Translations under genes and position numbers: made by a program | Assembly (NCBI GenBank): GCA_900767875.1 | Contig: CAAGAT010000010.1 | Span: forward strand, 1-8,844 | Source of the DNA: an uncultured Sutterella sp. | Lineage (GTDB): Bacteria; Pseudomonadota; Gammaproteobacteria; Burkholderiales; Burkholderiaceae_F | Length of the DNA: 8,844 bases | Reading direction: 5' to 3' | Notes under the pieces: model-generated | What the model was told of the DNA's origin: nothing | What the model saw: only the letters and a program-made list of their open reading frames with translations | Database searches by the model: none | Shown here: positions 1-6,488 of the stretch, piece by piece | Numbering within the stretch: position 1 is the stretch's first letter | Layout: each line of letters starts with the position of its first letter

Positions 1-92
1 ATCTTGCTACCGGCCTTGCGCATGGCAAAGGCGCGTTCACGGAGGACTTCGAGTTGCTCTTTTGAGTGTCGGCGGGCGTCTGTGGCTTTCAT
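1..92 (-). CDS. IS630-family transposase, N-terminal fragment (runs off window)
   Basis: Read on the minus strand from the ATG at 92-90, the frame stays open to the window edge and gives 30 residues beginning MKATDARRHSKEQLEVLRER. The opening MKATDAR followed by an LEVLRERA-type amphipathic helix is what I know from IS630-type transposases, where it begins the N-terminal helix-turn-helix domain that binds the element's ends. The DDE catalytic domain lies outside the window. No clear Shine-Dalgarno is visible before the ATG, which is common for these elements. The gene reads away from the sensor kinase operon. It could equally be a decayed remnant, since only 92 bases are seen. Confidence 0.72.
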   Translation of the reverse strand, partial: MKATDARRHSKEQLEVLRERAFAMRKAGSK

Positions 93-119
93 CCCGGGTT
101 TATAACGGAACCTTAACTA
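1..119 (-). mobile_element. Likely end of an IS630-type insertion sequence
   Basis: The transposase start lies about 25 bases from a likely element end. IS630 elements insert at TA and duplicate it; a TA dinucleotide sits at 118-119 and another at 114-115, and I take 118-119 as the more likely boundary. The other end is outside the window, so terminal inverted repeats cannot be compared and the boundary is a guess. Confidence 0.35.
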
Positions 120-190
120 CTTTGCAATCTGGTTAATAGTTTTCCCTGCCGCCTCCTGCGCCGCCGTTTCCCCACTTCCTTGCGTCCCCG

Positions 191-196
191 TACAAT
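191..196 (+). promoter_or_regulatory. Candidate -10 element for the sensor kinase operon
   Basis: TACAAT is one base from the sigma70 -10 consensus and would give a transcript starting about 40 bases before the GTG at 242. No good -35 is seen at the usual spacing (the region 166-174 is only TTTCCCC-like), so activation by a regulator or a weak promoter is possible. The rest of 120-241 holds nothing else I recognise. Confidence 0.3.
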
Positions 197-241
197 CTGA
201 CTGCATTCCCTCGCAAACCCATTCCCCTTCGATTTTGCGCC

Positions 242-2344
242 GTGACGAGCCCGCGCCGATTTTGCCTTTCGACTTTCTCGCCGCATCCGCTGACGGGCTC
301 GGCCGTTGCCGTGCTCGGTCTGCTGCCGGCCTTGGCGGGGGCCGAGCCCCAGGTGCCCTCGCCGTCGCTTCAAAGTCCCTTGGCTTCTGCGGCGCAGCCA
401 TCGGTCCAGGCCGTCTCGTCGGCATCCCTGACGGCCGAAACCTTTTCCTTTGCCGCCGGCGCGCGCTCCGATGAGGCCGCAAGTCCCACCGTGGTTCCTC
501 CGCGCCTCGTCACGATCGGGGTGCCCGATACGACCGACGTGGGCATGCTGCGCCCCATGTTGCTCGCCTCCCTCGAGATGCTCGAGCGGGCCATGCCTCA
601 TGCGAAGTTTCGGCTGCGGGTGATCCTGTCGGCCGACGCGCCCGCGCAGCTCAAGAACATTCGCCCGGACTTTGTTTTTGCGCCCGTCGGGGCCGACGAG
701 GTCTGGAGACGCTCGGGAATCGAAACCTATCGCGTGGCCACCCGCAAGAGCGTGCTGGCGCTGCAGGCCGACAAAAGCACGGGCTCGGTGATCGTGGCCC
801 TTAAAAGCCGCACGGACCTCAATACTCTTTCCGACCTGCAGGGTCGCAAGGTGGTGGCCGGGCTGCCCGATTCCGTGCCCGGGTGGCTTGCCGCGCTCGG
901 GGAAGTCAAAAAGGCCGGTTTTGACCCCGACGCCTTCTTTGGCAAGACCGAGTTTCTCTCGGAGTATTACCCCGAGATCATCGCTTCGCTTTGGGGCGGC
1001 TGGGCCGACGCGGTGGTGCTGCCCACTTGTTACCTTGAGGCTCTCAAATCCAATGGCCTCGTGGCCACCGAGCAGCTCAAGGTCATTCACGAAAAAACGG
1101 ACGGCACGCTCTCATGTCGGCGCTCCACGGACCTGTACCCGGACATCAGCCTTGTGGGCTTTAACTGGACAAGCGAAGTGCTGCTCCGGGACGTCACGGT
1201 GGCCATGCTCTCGCGGCGCGGCTTTGCGGACGATCAGTGGTTAAGCTACGTGCCGCACGCGGCCGTCGAAGATCTTCTCAAGGACCTTCAGAGCGGTCCT
1301 TACGCGTACCTCAAGGACAACAGCATCAAGGCCCTTTACGCGCGCCACAAAATCGCCTTTCAATTGGCCGGGATCCTCGCGCTGACGCTCATCCTTTACG
1401 GGGCCTTGCTGCAGGTGCTGGTGAGGCGCCGCACCCGCGAGCTCTCGCAGACCTTGGCCGAGCAACGCCGCATGGAAGAGGAGGCCCGCGAGCACCGCCG
1501 CCGCCTCGGGCACCTCGAGCGGCGCAACATCGTCAATCAGATGTCGGGCATGATCGCCCATGAAATCAACTCGCCCGTGGGCGCGATCTGCAACTTCAAG
1601 GCGATTTTGGACATGCTCCTCGCCGATCAAAAGGCCGCGGACAAAAACGTGGCCATGGCTCTGGACGGGATCGAAAGCGAGGCGCAGCGCATCGCAGGCA
1701 TCGTCGGACGCGTGAGGGCCTACGCCAAACAGCAAAAGCACGCCCACAAACCGTGCGACTTGGTGGCCATCGCCAAAAGCGCCGTGCGGGCTCTTTTCGT
1801 GAGCAGCACCGTCAATGCCCGGGTGCGCGAGCACTACGCGATTGACAACGCGCCCGTCATGGGCGACTCGCTCGAATTGGAGCTCTTGGTTTTGAATCTC
1901 CTGCGCAACGCCAGCGAAGTGCATCCCGCCGCGGACGTCCCTCTTGAAGTGACGCTCACCGTAAGCGCCACCGAGGACGGGCGGTTTCGCGTCACGGTCG
2001 CCGACAACGGCCGCGCCCTGGACGAGGCCGCCTTTGCGCACCTGACGAGCATGATGCAAAGCGTCAAGCCCGAGGGGCTCGGCATGGGCTTGTCGATCGT
2101 GCGCGGCATCGCCGACAGCCACGGGGCCGAGCTCGAATTTCGCAAGGGTGTCTCGGGGGGGCTGGAGGTCCTGTTGACGATCGACGCGTGCCCGAGGCCC
2201 GAGGCCGCCTCCGGACCGCATCCCGACAACACGACCGAGCCTGCGACCCCGGCCAAGGCCGCGGAAACGACACAACACCCGGCCGCCGGCCCGGCGCCCG
2301 AATCCATTCAAACGCTTCTGACCTCGGAGACAGACACGAAATGA
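242..2344 (+). CDS. TtrS-like hybrid: periplasmic PhnD-type binding domain fused to sensor histidine kinase
   Basis: This 700-residue protein is a membrane sensor kinase. Residues 1-34 form a signal sequence ending LAGA-EP, and 35-85 are an Ala/Ser/Pro linker. Residues 88-325 resemble the PhnD/SsuA substrate-binding fold used as sensor domain by TtrS, with PTC (Cys263) and SCRRSTDLYP (Cys292), motifs I associate with that sensor group. One transmembrane helix lies at 371-394, a charged coiled coil at 396-430, and the kinase core follows: H-box AHEINSP with phosphoacceptor His440, N-box NLLRNASE (Asn556), G1 box ADNG (588-590) and G2 box GLGMGL (612-617). A Pro/Ala/Thr tail fills 650-700. The start is a GTG with no visible Shine-Dalgarno; the next Met is residue 102, inside the binding domain. 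Its stop overlaps the regulator's start by 4 bp. No tetrathionate reductase genes are nearby, so the ligand is unknown. Confidence 0.88.
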   Translation: MTSPRRFCLSTFSPHPLTGSAVAVLGLLPALAGAEPQVPSPSLQSPLASAAQPSVQAVSSASLTAETFSFAAGARSDEAASPTVVPPRLVTIGVPDTTDVGMLRPMLLASLEMLERAMPHAKFRLRVILSADAPAQLKNIRPDFVFAPVGADEVWRRSGIETYRVATRKSVLALQADKSTGSVIVALKSRTDLNTLSDLQGRKVVAGLPDSVPGWLAALGEVKKAGFDPDAFFGKTEFLSEYYPEIIASLWGGWADAVVLPTCYLEALKSNGLVATEQLKVIHEKTDGTLSCRRSTDLYPDISLVGFNWTSEVLLRDVTVAMLSRRGFADDQWLSYVPHAAVEDLLKDLQSGPYAYLKDNSIKALYARHKIAFQLAGILALTLILYGALLQVLVRRRTRELSQTLAEQRRMEEEAREHRRRLGHLERRNIVNQMSGMIAHEINSPVGAICNFKAILDMLLADQKAADKNVAMALDGIESEAQRIAGIVGRVRAYAKQQKHAHKPCDLVAIAKSAVRALFVSSTVNARVREHYAIDNAPVMGDSLELELLVLNLLRNASEVHPAADVPLEVTLTVSATEDGRFRVTVADNGRALDEAAFAHLTSMMQSVKPEGLGMGLSIVRGIADSHGAELEFRKGVSGGLEVLLTIDACPRPEAASGPHPDNTTEPATPAKAAETTQHPAAGPAPESIQTLLTSETDTK
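2326..2330 (+). promoter_or_regulatory. Ribosome binding site setting the response regulator start
   Basis: GGAGA ends 10 bases before the ATG at 2341. This, together with the ATGA overlap with the kinase stop and the fit of the receiver domain, places the start at 2341 rather than at in-frame codons further upstream inside the kinase gene. Confidence 0.7.
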
Positions 2345-2988
2345 CCAATGCGGTTCCCCTGATTCGCCTCGTGGACGACGACGAACTCTTTCGCATGTCG
2401 CAGTCGATGCTTCTGAAAACCCGCGGCTGGGAAGTTCAAGGGTACGAAAGCGGGGAGGCCTTTTTGGGAAAGGCCGACCTCAAGCGTCCGGGCTGCATCA
2501 TTTTGGACGTGCGTATGACGGGCCTCACGGGCATGGACGTGCACCGCGAGCTCGTCGAGCGCGGTTGCACGCTGCCCGTGATCTTTATGACCGGCCACGG
2601 CGACATTCCGATGGCCGTACGCGCCATGCAACGCGGGGCGGTCAGTTTCCTGGAAAAACCCGTCAAGCCCTTTGACCTTCTGGAAGTCGTCGCCAAGGCG
2701 CTCGAAACGAGCCTGGCGGCCCGGCAAAAACACGAGGAAACGCTCAAAAGCCGGGCGGTGTTGGAGTCCTTCACCGCGCGCGAGCGGCAGATCGTGTTGC
2801 TGGCGGCCCTGGACACCCCCAACAAGGTGATTGCCCGCGAGCTTGGAATTGCCGAGCCCACGGTCAAGATGCACCGCGCCAACGCCTTTGCCAAACTCGG
2901 GGTCAAAAGCCCCCTCGAGGCCTACCGCGCCCTGGAAAAGCTGGGGGTGGAATTTCCGACGACGACGGCAGGGGAGACGTCGGCATGA
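2341..2988 (+). CDS. TtrR/FixJ-like two-component response regulator (receiver + LuxR-type HTH)
   Basis: This 215-residue cytoplasmic protein is the partner of the upstream kinase. The receiver domain covers about residues 5-122: acidic cluster VDDDE (Asp12-14), phosphoacceptor Asp56 in IILDVRM, Thr84 in FMTGHGD and Lys106 in LEKPVKP. The FMTGHGDIPMAVRAM and LEKPVKPF stretches are typical of the FixJ/TtrR subgroup. A LuxR/GerE helix-turn-helix occupies about 143-200 (FTARERQIVLLAA ... NKVIARELGIAEPTVKMHRA). All residues needed for phosphotransfer are present. It overlaps the kinase by ATGA and the next gene by ATGA, so the three are almost certainly cotranscribed and translationally coupled. 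The target promoters are not known; the divergent region at 6185-6495 with its large dyad is a candidate (inference). Confidence 0.93.
   Translation: MTNAVPLIRLVDDDELFRMSQSMLLKTRGWEVQGYESGEAFLGKADLKRPGCIILDVRMTGLTGMDVHRELVERGCTLPVIFMTGHGDIPMAVRAMQRGAVSFLEKPVKPFDLLEVVAKALETSLAARQKHEETLKSRAVLESFTARERQIVLLAALDTPNKVIARELGIAEPTVKMHRANAFAKLGVKSPLEAYRALEKLGVEFPTTTAGETSA
2971..2976 (+). promoter_or_regulatory. Ribosome binding site of the first flavoprotein
   Basis: GGGGAG lies 8 bases before the ATG at 2985, within the end of the response regulator gene, and supports that start. Confidence 0.7.
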
Positions 2989-4454
2989 AGCGCCGCCGGA
3001 TTCTCTCGGCCCTGACGGTTGTCCCGGCTCTCTCCGCCCCCTGGGCGCGGCTACTGGCCGCCGAGCCGACGGCCGACGCTCTTGACTCCACCGACGCCAA
3101 CACCCTTTACGACGTCGTGGTGGTGGGCTCGGGCCTAGCGGGTCTGACGGCCGCCCTGACGGCCCGCACGGCCGGCGCCGCGCGCGTCTTGATTTTGGAA
3201 AAGTCGGCCATCGTCGGGGGACACTCGGCCCTGGCGAGCGGCTCAATCGCCTTCGTCGATCCGGTGCGCCAGAGAGCCCAGGGCATCGTCGACTCGGTCG
3301 ACAAGTTCGTCGAGGACGCCCGCGCGGCGGGCGGCGCCATCGACGAGCCGATGGTGCGGTTTCTGGCGCAGGAGTCGTCCGAAGCCCTGCATTGGATCGA
3401 AGAGCAGGGGGTGAAGTTTGCGCCCACCATCTTCTCGGCCTACGGCGGCTCGCACCCGCGGTGCGTGACCGCCTACGGCAACACGGGCGGGCGCTACTAC
3501 ATCTTTGAACTCAACCGCCGCTGCAGGAGCCTGGGGGTTCACACGCGCCTGATGACCCGCGTGATGGGCCTTGAGCACATCCCCGAGGGGCTTGCCTTGC
3601 TCGCCATGGGTGAGCGCAACCGCGCCGAGTCCATCGTGCGCGCCCGTCGTGTGATTCTGGCCACGGGCGGCTTTGCCGCCAACCTCGCTTTGCGGATGCG
3701 CTACCGGCCCGAGCTCGATCAGACTGTCGCCACGACGGCCGATCCGCACGGCATCAGCCGGGACCCGGCCACGGGAGATGGCCTGTATCTGGCGCAGGAA
3801 ATGGGCGCGGCCTGGACGCGGATGGCCTCGATGGTGCTGCTGCCATACTGGGGCGGGCGCATGCTCGACTACAGCGGGGCCGAGCTTTACGTCGACCACG
3901 AGGGCCGGCGCTTCGTCGACGAGACGGCTTCGAGCAACACGATCGCCCGGGCGATCGGCGCTTTACCCGAGCGCTCCATGTTCGTGATCACCGACGCCAA
4001 GTCCGTCAAGGGCGGCAACGTGGGCGCCAAATTGGCCGCGGGCAGCGTGCACCGCGCGCAGTCCGGCTCGGAAATGGCCCGCGCGATGGATGTGCCCGTC
4101 TCCAGCCTCACCGATACTTTAGAGGCCTACAACGCGCAGGTGCGAAAAGGCGGGCCCGACGCCTTCGGGCGGCGCGTCTTTTTGCAGACGATCGACACGC
4201 CCCCCTATTACTGGGGCGAAGAGCGGGTGATGGTGCATGTGACGCTCGGGGGCCTGAAGGTGGACACGCACGCGCGCGTGCTGCGGCCCGACGGCAGCGC
4301 CATTGAAAACCTGTACGCCGCCGGGGAACTGGTGGGCGGCATCTGGGGTGAGGATCGCCTCGGGGGCACGGGCCTGATGACCGCCCTGGTGCTCGGACGC
4401 GTGGCCGGCCGCGAGGCGGTGGCTTCGAGCCGAGAAGACCAAACCGAGCCTTGA
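2985..4454 (+). CDS. Exported FAD-binding flavoprotein of the fumarate/urocanate reductase superfamily, catalytic Arg replaced
   Basis: The product has 489 residues. A signal sequence (residues 1-26, MKRRRILSAL...LLAAEP, possibly Tat because of RRR) points to the periplasm. The Rossmann FAD motif is VVVGSGLAG (45-53) with acidic Glu72; ILATGG is at 224-229 and the C-terminal FAD site is AAGELVGG (445-452). Compared from memory with Shewanella flavocytochrome c (FccA), His418 (VHVTLGG) and Arg458 (DRLGG) keep substrate-binding positions. The proton-donor Arg402 (FccA TTRD) aligns without gaps to Ser317 (FVDETASSNTIARAI), and FccA His365 falls on a Leu in MVLLPYW. There is no CxxCH heme motif. 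It overlaps the response regulator by 4 bp, so it is the effector or accessory gene of the sensor operon. It may be a reductase of another acceptor, an oxidase/dehydrogenase or a non-catalytic protein; the family is sure, the reaction is not. Confidence 0.85.
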   Translation: MKRRRILSALTVVPALSAPWARLLAAEPTADALDSTDANTLYDVVVVGSGLAGLTAALTARTAGAARVLILEKSAIVGGHSALASGSIAFVDPVRQRAQGIVDSVDKFVEDARAAGGAIDEPMVRFLAQESSEALHWIEEQGVKFAPTIFSAYGGSHPRCVTAYGNTGGRYYIFELNRRCRSLGVHTRLMTRVMGLEHIPEGLALLAMGERNRAESIVRARRVILATGGFAANLALRMRYRPELDQTVATTADPHGISRDPATGDGLYLAQEMGAAWTRMASMVLLPYWGGRMLDYSGAELYVDHEGRRFVDETASSNTIARAIGALPERSMFVITDAKSVKGGNVGAKLAAGSVHRAQSGSEMARAMDVPVSSLTDTLEAYNAQVRKGGPDAFGRRVFLQTIDTPPYYWGEERVMVHVTLGGLKVDTHARVLRPDGSAIENLYAAGELVGGIWGEDRLGGTGLMTALVLGRVAGREAVASSREDQTEP

Positions 4455-4461
4455 GGCTCGG
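4444..4461 (+). other. Hairpin enclosing the stop codon of the first flavoprotein
   Basis: CCGAGCC-TTGA-GGCTCGG is a perfect 7-bp stem with a 4-base loop; the stop TGA (4452-4454) is in the loop. No T-run follows, so it is not an intrinsic terminator by itself. It may protect the mRNA 3' end or be chance. Confidence 0.4.
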
Positions 4462-4516
4462 CGTGGCCGCGGCCCGGATTCTTAAGACCGAGCCGCCATC
4501 CAAAACTCCCAAACAA

Positions 4517-4559
4517 CAAAACACCCGCGTGCGAGGAGAGGCAACACGCGGGTGTTTTG
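4517..4559. terminator. Bidirectional terminator between convergent flavoprotein genes
   Basis: Left arm 4517-4531 and right arm 4545-4559 (CACGCGGGTGTTTTG) are perfect 15-bp inverted repeats around a 13-base loop. The AAAA/TTTT pairs at the stem base supply a U tract at the 3' side of the stem on either strand, so it can end transcripts from both sides. It lies 62 bases after the plus-strand stop and 62 bases after the minus-strand stop. Confidence 0.85.
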
Positions 4560-4572
4560 AAATTTTGTCTGA

Positions 4573-4604
4573 GGCGGCCCTGCCGTGGCAGAGACGGGGC
4601 CGCC
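4573..4604. other. Second hairpin downstream of the minus-strand flavoprotein
   Basis: GGCGGCCC (4573-4580) pairs with GGGCCGCC (4597-4604); an inner TGCC/GGCA pair (4581-4590) can stack inside. No adjacent T-run on the minus strand, so it probably adds to the terminator at 4517-4559 or stabilises the 3' end. Confidence 0.45.
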
Positions 4605-4621
4605 CTTGAGGCGTCGGGCGA

Positions 4622-6184
4622 TTAGGCCTTCATCTTGGCGAACTGTTCGCCGGCGATCATGCCGAACGTCAGAGCGTCGATCACGGCCACGGTCCCGAGG
4701 CGCGAAGCGCCGTGCACGCCGCCCGTGACTTCACCGCCCGCAAACAGGCCCTTGATCGGTTCGTGCGTCGTGGCGCTGATCACCTGAGCGTTGTTGTTGA
4801 TCATCACGCCGCCCATCGTGTGGTGGATCTTCGGGCACACTTCAATGCCGTAGAAGGGAGCCTTGGACACATCGAGGCCCTTGTTGAACTTGAGGATGCG
4901 CTTGAAGTCCTTGTCTTCGCCTTGCTTGACGAACTTGTTGAACTTCTTGACTTCCGCCAGGAACGCGTCCTTCTTGATGCCGAAGTGGTCGGCCAGCGCT
5001 TCGAGCGTGTCGAACTTCTTGACCGTGCCCATTTCCAGGGGCAGACGCACGAAGGAGGGGTTGATGGCCTTGACGATGGCGCCGTCGCACACGGCGATCG
5101 GGTAGTTCTGATCCGTGCCGATCACCTTGAATTCGGCGTCGGCCTTGATCTTGCGGCCGGCGTGTTCGTCCATGAAGCGCTTGCCGGTCTTGCGGTCAAC
5201 GACCATACCGAGGTCCATGCAGGCGTGGTTGGTGAAGTTCACGGAAACGCCGAAGCCCTTTTCACGCGGGTTGCAGTAGGGAAGGAACTGCAGCCAGCAC
5301 AGCTGCACGGGAGCGGCGCCGATGCCCAGGGCCTTGACGAGCACGCCGGCGGTGGCACCGGGCTGGTTCGTGGAGTCGGTCGAGGGAACCACGCGCGGAT
5401 CCTGCACCTGGCGGAACCAGATGTCGCGCGAGAAGCCGCCGGCGGCGAGCATCACGCCCAACTTGGCGCGCACGGTGTGGCTCTTACCCGTCTTGTTTTC
5501 CAGGTCGTCCGAGACGAGCTTGTTGTTGAAGCGATAGCCCGAGCGGTAGGTGACGCCCAGAACTTCGTTCTTCTCGTCGGAGACGATGAAGTCGTCGAAC
5601 TTGCTGCGGGTGCGGATCACCACGTTCTTGAGCTTTTGCAGTTCGGCGTGCATCGGGCGGATGTAACCGGAACCGGAACCGGCCTTGATTTCGTAGGAGC
5701 GCGGAACCGAGTGGCCGCCTTCAAAGAGCATGTGGTTGGGAACGAATTCGCAGCCGCATTCGACCACCATCTTGATCGTGTCGTTGCAGCGATCGGCGAT
5801 CGTCGCGAGCAGATTGGTGTGGTTGATGCCCAGACCGTCGCGCAGGCAGTCTTCAATGAACAGCTCCTTGCTGTCCTTGATGCCCTGGGCCTTTTGCACC
5901 GGGTTGACCGGGCAGGCCACGTTGCCGCCGCAGATGGCGGAGTTGCCGCCGACGACGCTCATCTTTTCGAGCATCAGCACGCGCAGACCGGCGCGGCCGG
6001 CCTTAAGGGCGCAGGCCATACCGGCAAAACCGGAGCCGATGATGACGACGTCGAATTCTTCGTCATAGTTCTTGACGAGGGAAGCGGGGATACCGGCGTT
6101 GGCGGCGGCAGCGGCCATGATGGCGCCCGAAGCCGCAACAGCGGACTTGAGAAAACCGCGGCGGGACATGTCAACGTTTTGCAT
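4622..6184 (-). CDS. Tat-exported flavoprotein reductase subunit, fumarate/urocanate reductase superfamily (heme-free)
   Basis: The product has 520 residues. A classical Tat signal, SRRGFLKSA (7-15), is followed by an Ala-rich h-region, so it is exported folded with FAD. The FAD motif VVIIGSGFAG spans 46-55 with Glu73; LAAGG (246-250) and FAGGEVTGGVHGASRLG (481-497) are also seen. Against FccA (from memory), the proton-donor Arg is kept as Arg344 (FMDEHAGRK), as are His454/His455 (IHHTMGG) and Arg495 (SRLG). FccA His365, which holds the fumarate carboxylate, is not kept (LQFLPY, about 298-303). That suggests an active reductase for an acceptor other than fumarate. No CxxCH is present; the divergent tetraheme cytochrome at 6496 is the obvious electron donor. 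An AAGGAA ribosome site 8 bases before the ATG at 6184 favours this start over the internal Met6. Lysine codons across 4860-4960 are all AAG, suggesting high expression. Confidence 0.92.
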   Translation of the reverse strand: MQNVDMSRRGFLKSAVAASGAIMAAAAANAGIPASLVKNYDEEFDVVIIGSGFAGMACALKAGRAGLRVLMLEKMSVVGGNSAICGGNVACPVNPVQKAQGIKDSKELFIEDCLRDGLGINHTNLLATIADRCNDTIKMVVECGCEFVPNHMLFEGGHSVPRSYEIKAGSGSGYIRPMHAELQKLKNVVIRTRSKFDDFIVSDEKNEVLGVTYRSGYRFNNKLVSDDLENKTGKSHTVRAKLGVMLAAGGFSRDIWFRQVQDPRVVPSTDSTNQPGATAGVLVKALGIGAAPVQLCWLQFLPYCNPREKGFGVSVNFTNHACMDLGMVVDRKTGKRFMDEHAGRKIKADAEFKVIGTDQNYPIAVCDGAIVKAINPSFVRLPLEMGTVKKFDTLEALADHFGIKKDAFLAEVKKFNKFVKQGEDKDFKRILKFNKGLDVSKAPFYGIEVCPKIHHTMGGVMINNNAQVISATTHEPIKGLFAGGEVTGGVHGASRLGTVAVIDALTFGMIAGEQFAKMKA

Positions 6185-6192
6185 TTTGCGAA

Positions 6193-6198
6193 TTCCTT
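6193..6198 (-). promoter_or_regulatory. Ribosome binding site of the Tat flavoprotein
   Basis: Read on the minus strand, AAGGAA ends 8 bases before the ATG at 6184-6182. The alternative in-frame Met five codons on (before SRRGFLK) has no such site. Confidence 0.75.
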
Positions 6199-6242
6199 AT
6201 TTTGGGTTGATCCAAGGGGTTGCGGCCCGATGTTCGGCCGAG

Positions 6243-6257
6243 CGGTGCCCGGCACCG
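6243..6257. repeat. 15-base dyad, possible operator
   Basis: CGGTGCC and GGCACCG are perfect inverted repeats around one C, too tight for a full RNA hairpin, so a DNA-binding site is more likely than a transcript structure. The following 16 bases, CGTTGAGCTTGTCGAA (6255-6270 region), have the look of a dispersed repeat motif. Confidence 0.35.
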
Positions 6258-6328
6258 TTGAGCTTGTCGAAACCTTGCTCGGCGGGCTTCATCACCCTCA
6301 GTGCGCATTCTCAGCCTCTTGGTTCGAT

Positions 6329-6370
6329 CGCACTACATCCCGCGGGATGCATTCCGCGGGATGTGGTGCG
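6329..6370. promoter_or_regulatory. 42-bp composite dyad built from two abutting 14-bp palindromes
   Basis: CATCCCGCGGGATG at 6336-6349 is a perfect palindrome; it is directly followed at 6350-6363 by the same 14 bases with one change (CATTCCGCGGGATG). The flanks CGCACTA and TGGTGCG extend the whole into a 21+21 bp inverted repeat with two mismatches. A T5 run (6371-6375) follows on the plus strand, but no plus-strand gene precedes it to be terminated. I read it as a paired operator for the divergent genes; a terminator or RNA structure is the alternative. Confidence 0.6.
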
Positions 6371-6436
6371 TTTTTAAGGAAAACCTCAGAATTTCCCCCA
6401 AAGCGAACGACCGGCACCCCCGTGTCCGATTCTTTG

Positions 6437-6442
6437 TATAAG
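6437..6442 (+). promoter_or_regulatory. Candidate -10 element of the cytochrome-porin unit
   Basis: TATAAG, preceded directly by TG, would start transcription near 6449, about 47 bases before the cytochrome ATG. No TTGACA-like -35 stands 15-19 bases upstream, which would fit an activator-dependent promoter. The large dyad would then lie about 100 bases upstream of the start. Confidence 0.35.
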
Positions 6443-6482
6443 AAGAGGGACATCGGCCGGCCGGCGCACTGTCTTTTCCCAT

Positions 6483-6488
6483 AAGGAG
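6483..6488 (+). promoter_or_regulatory. Ribosome binding site of the tetraheme cytochrome
   Basis: AAGGAG, a near-perfect Shine-Dalgarno, ends 7 bases before the ATG at 6496 and fixes that start. Confidence 0.85.

Noticed and set aside
113..2311. Two long minus-strand open frames (113-1090 and 1241-2311)
   Set aside because: Both are shadows of the kinase gene, whose domains and catalytic motifs are clear on the plus strand.
2188..2340. Upstream in-frame start for the response regulator
   Set aside because: It would add 51 unrelated residues inside the kinase gene; the ribosome site at 2326 and the ATGA overlap support 2341.
2985..6184. Calling either flavoprotein a fumarate reductase
   Set aside because: Neither keeps the FccA His365 position, and the first also lacks the catalytic Arg; the superfamily is clear, the substrate is not.
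6207..6215. FNR-like half site TTGATCCAA
   Set aside because: Only one half of TTGAT-N4-ATCAA is present, so an FNR site cannot be claimed.
6371..6375. Reading the 42-bp dyad plus T5 as an intrinsic terminator
   Set aside because: No plus-strand gene lies upstream within the region and the minus-strand side has no T-run; an operator fits better.
4712..6484. Plus-strand open frame of 590 codons
   Set aside because: It is antisense to the flavoprotein gene; its His/Val/Asp/Gly-rich translation is the usual shadow of a GC-rich gene, with no domain or ribosome site.
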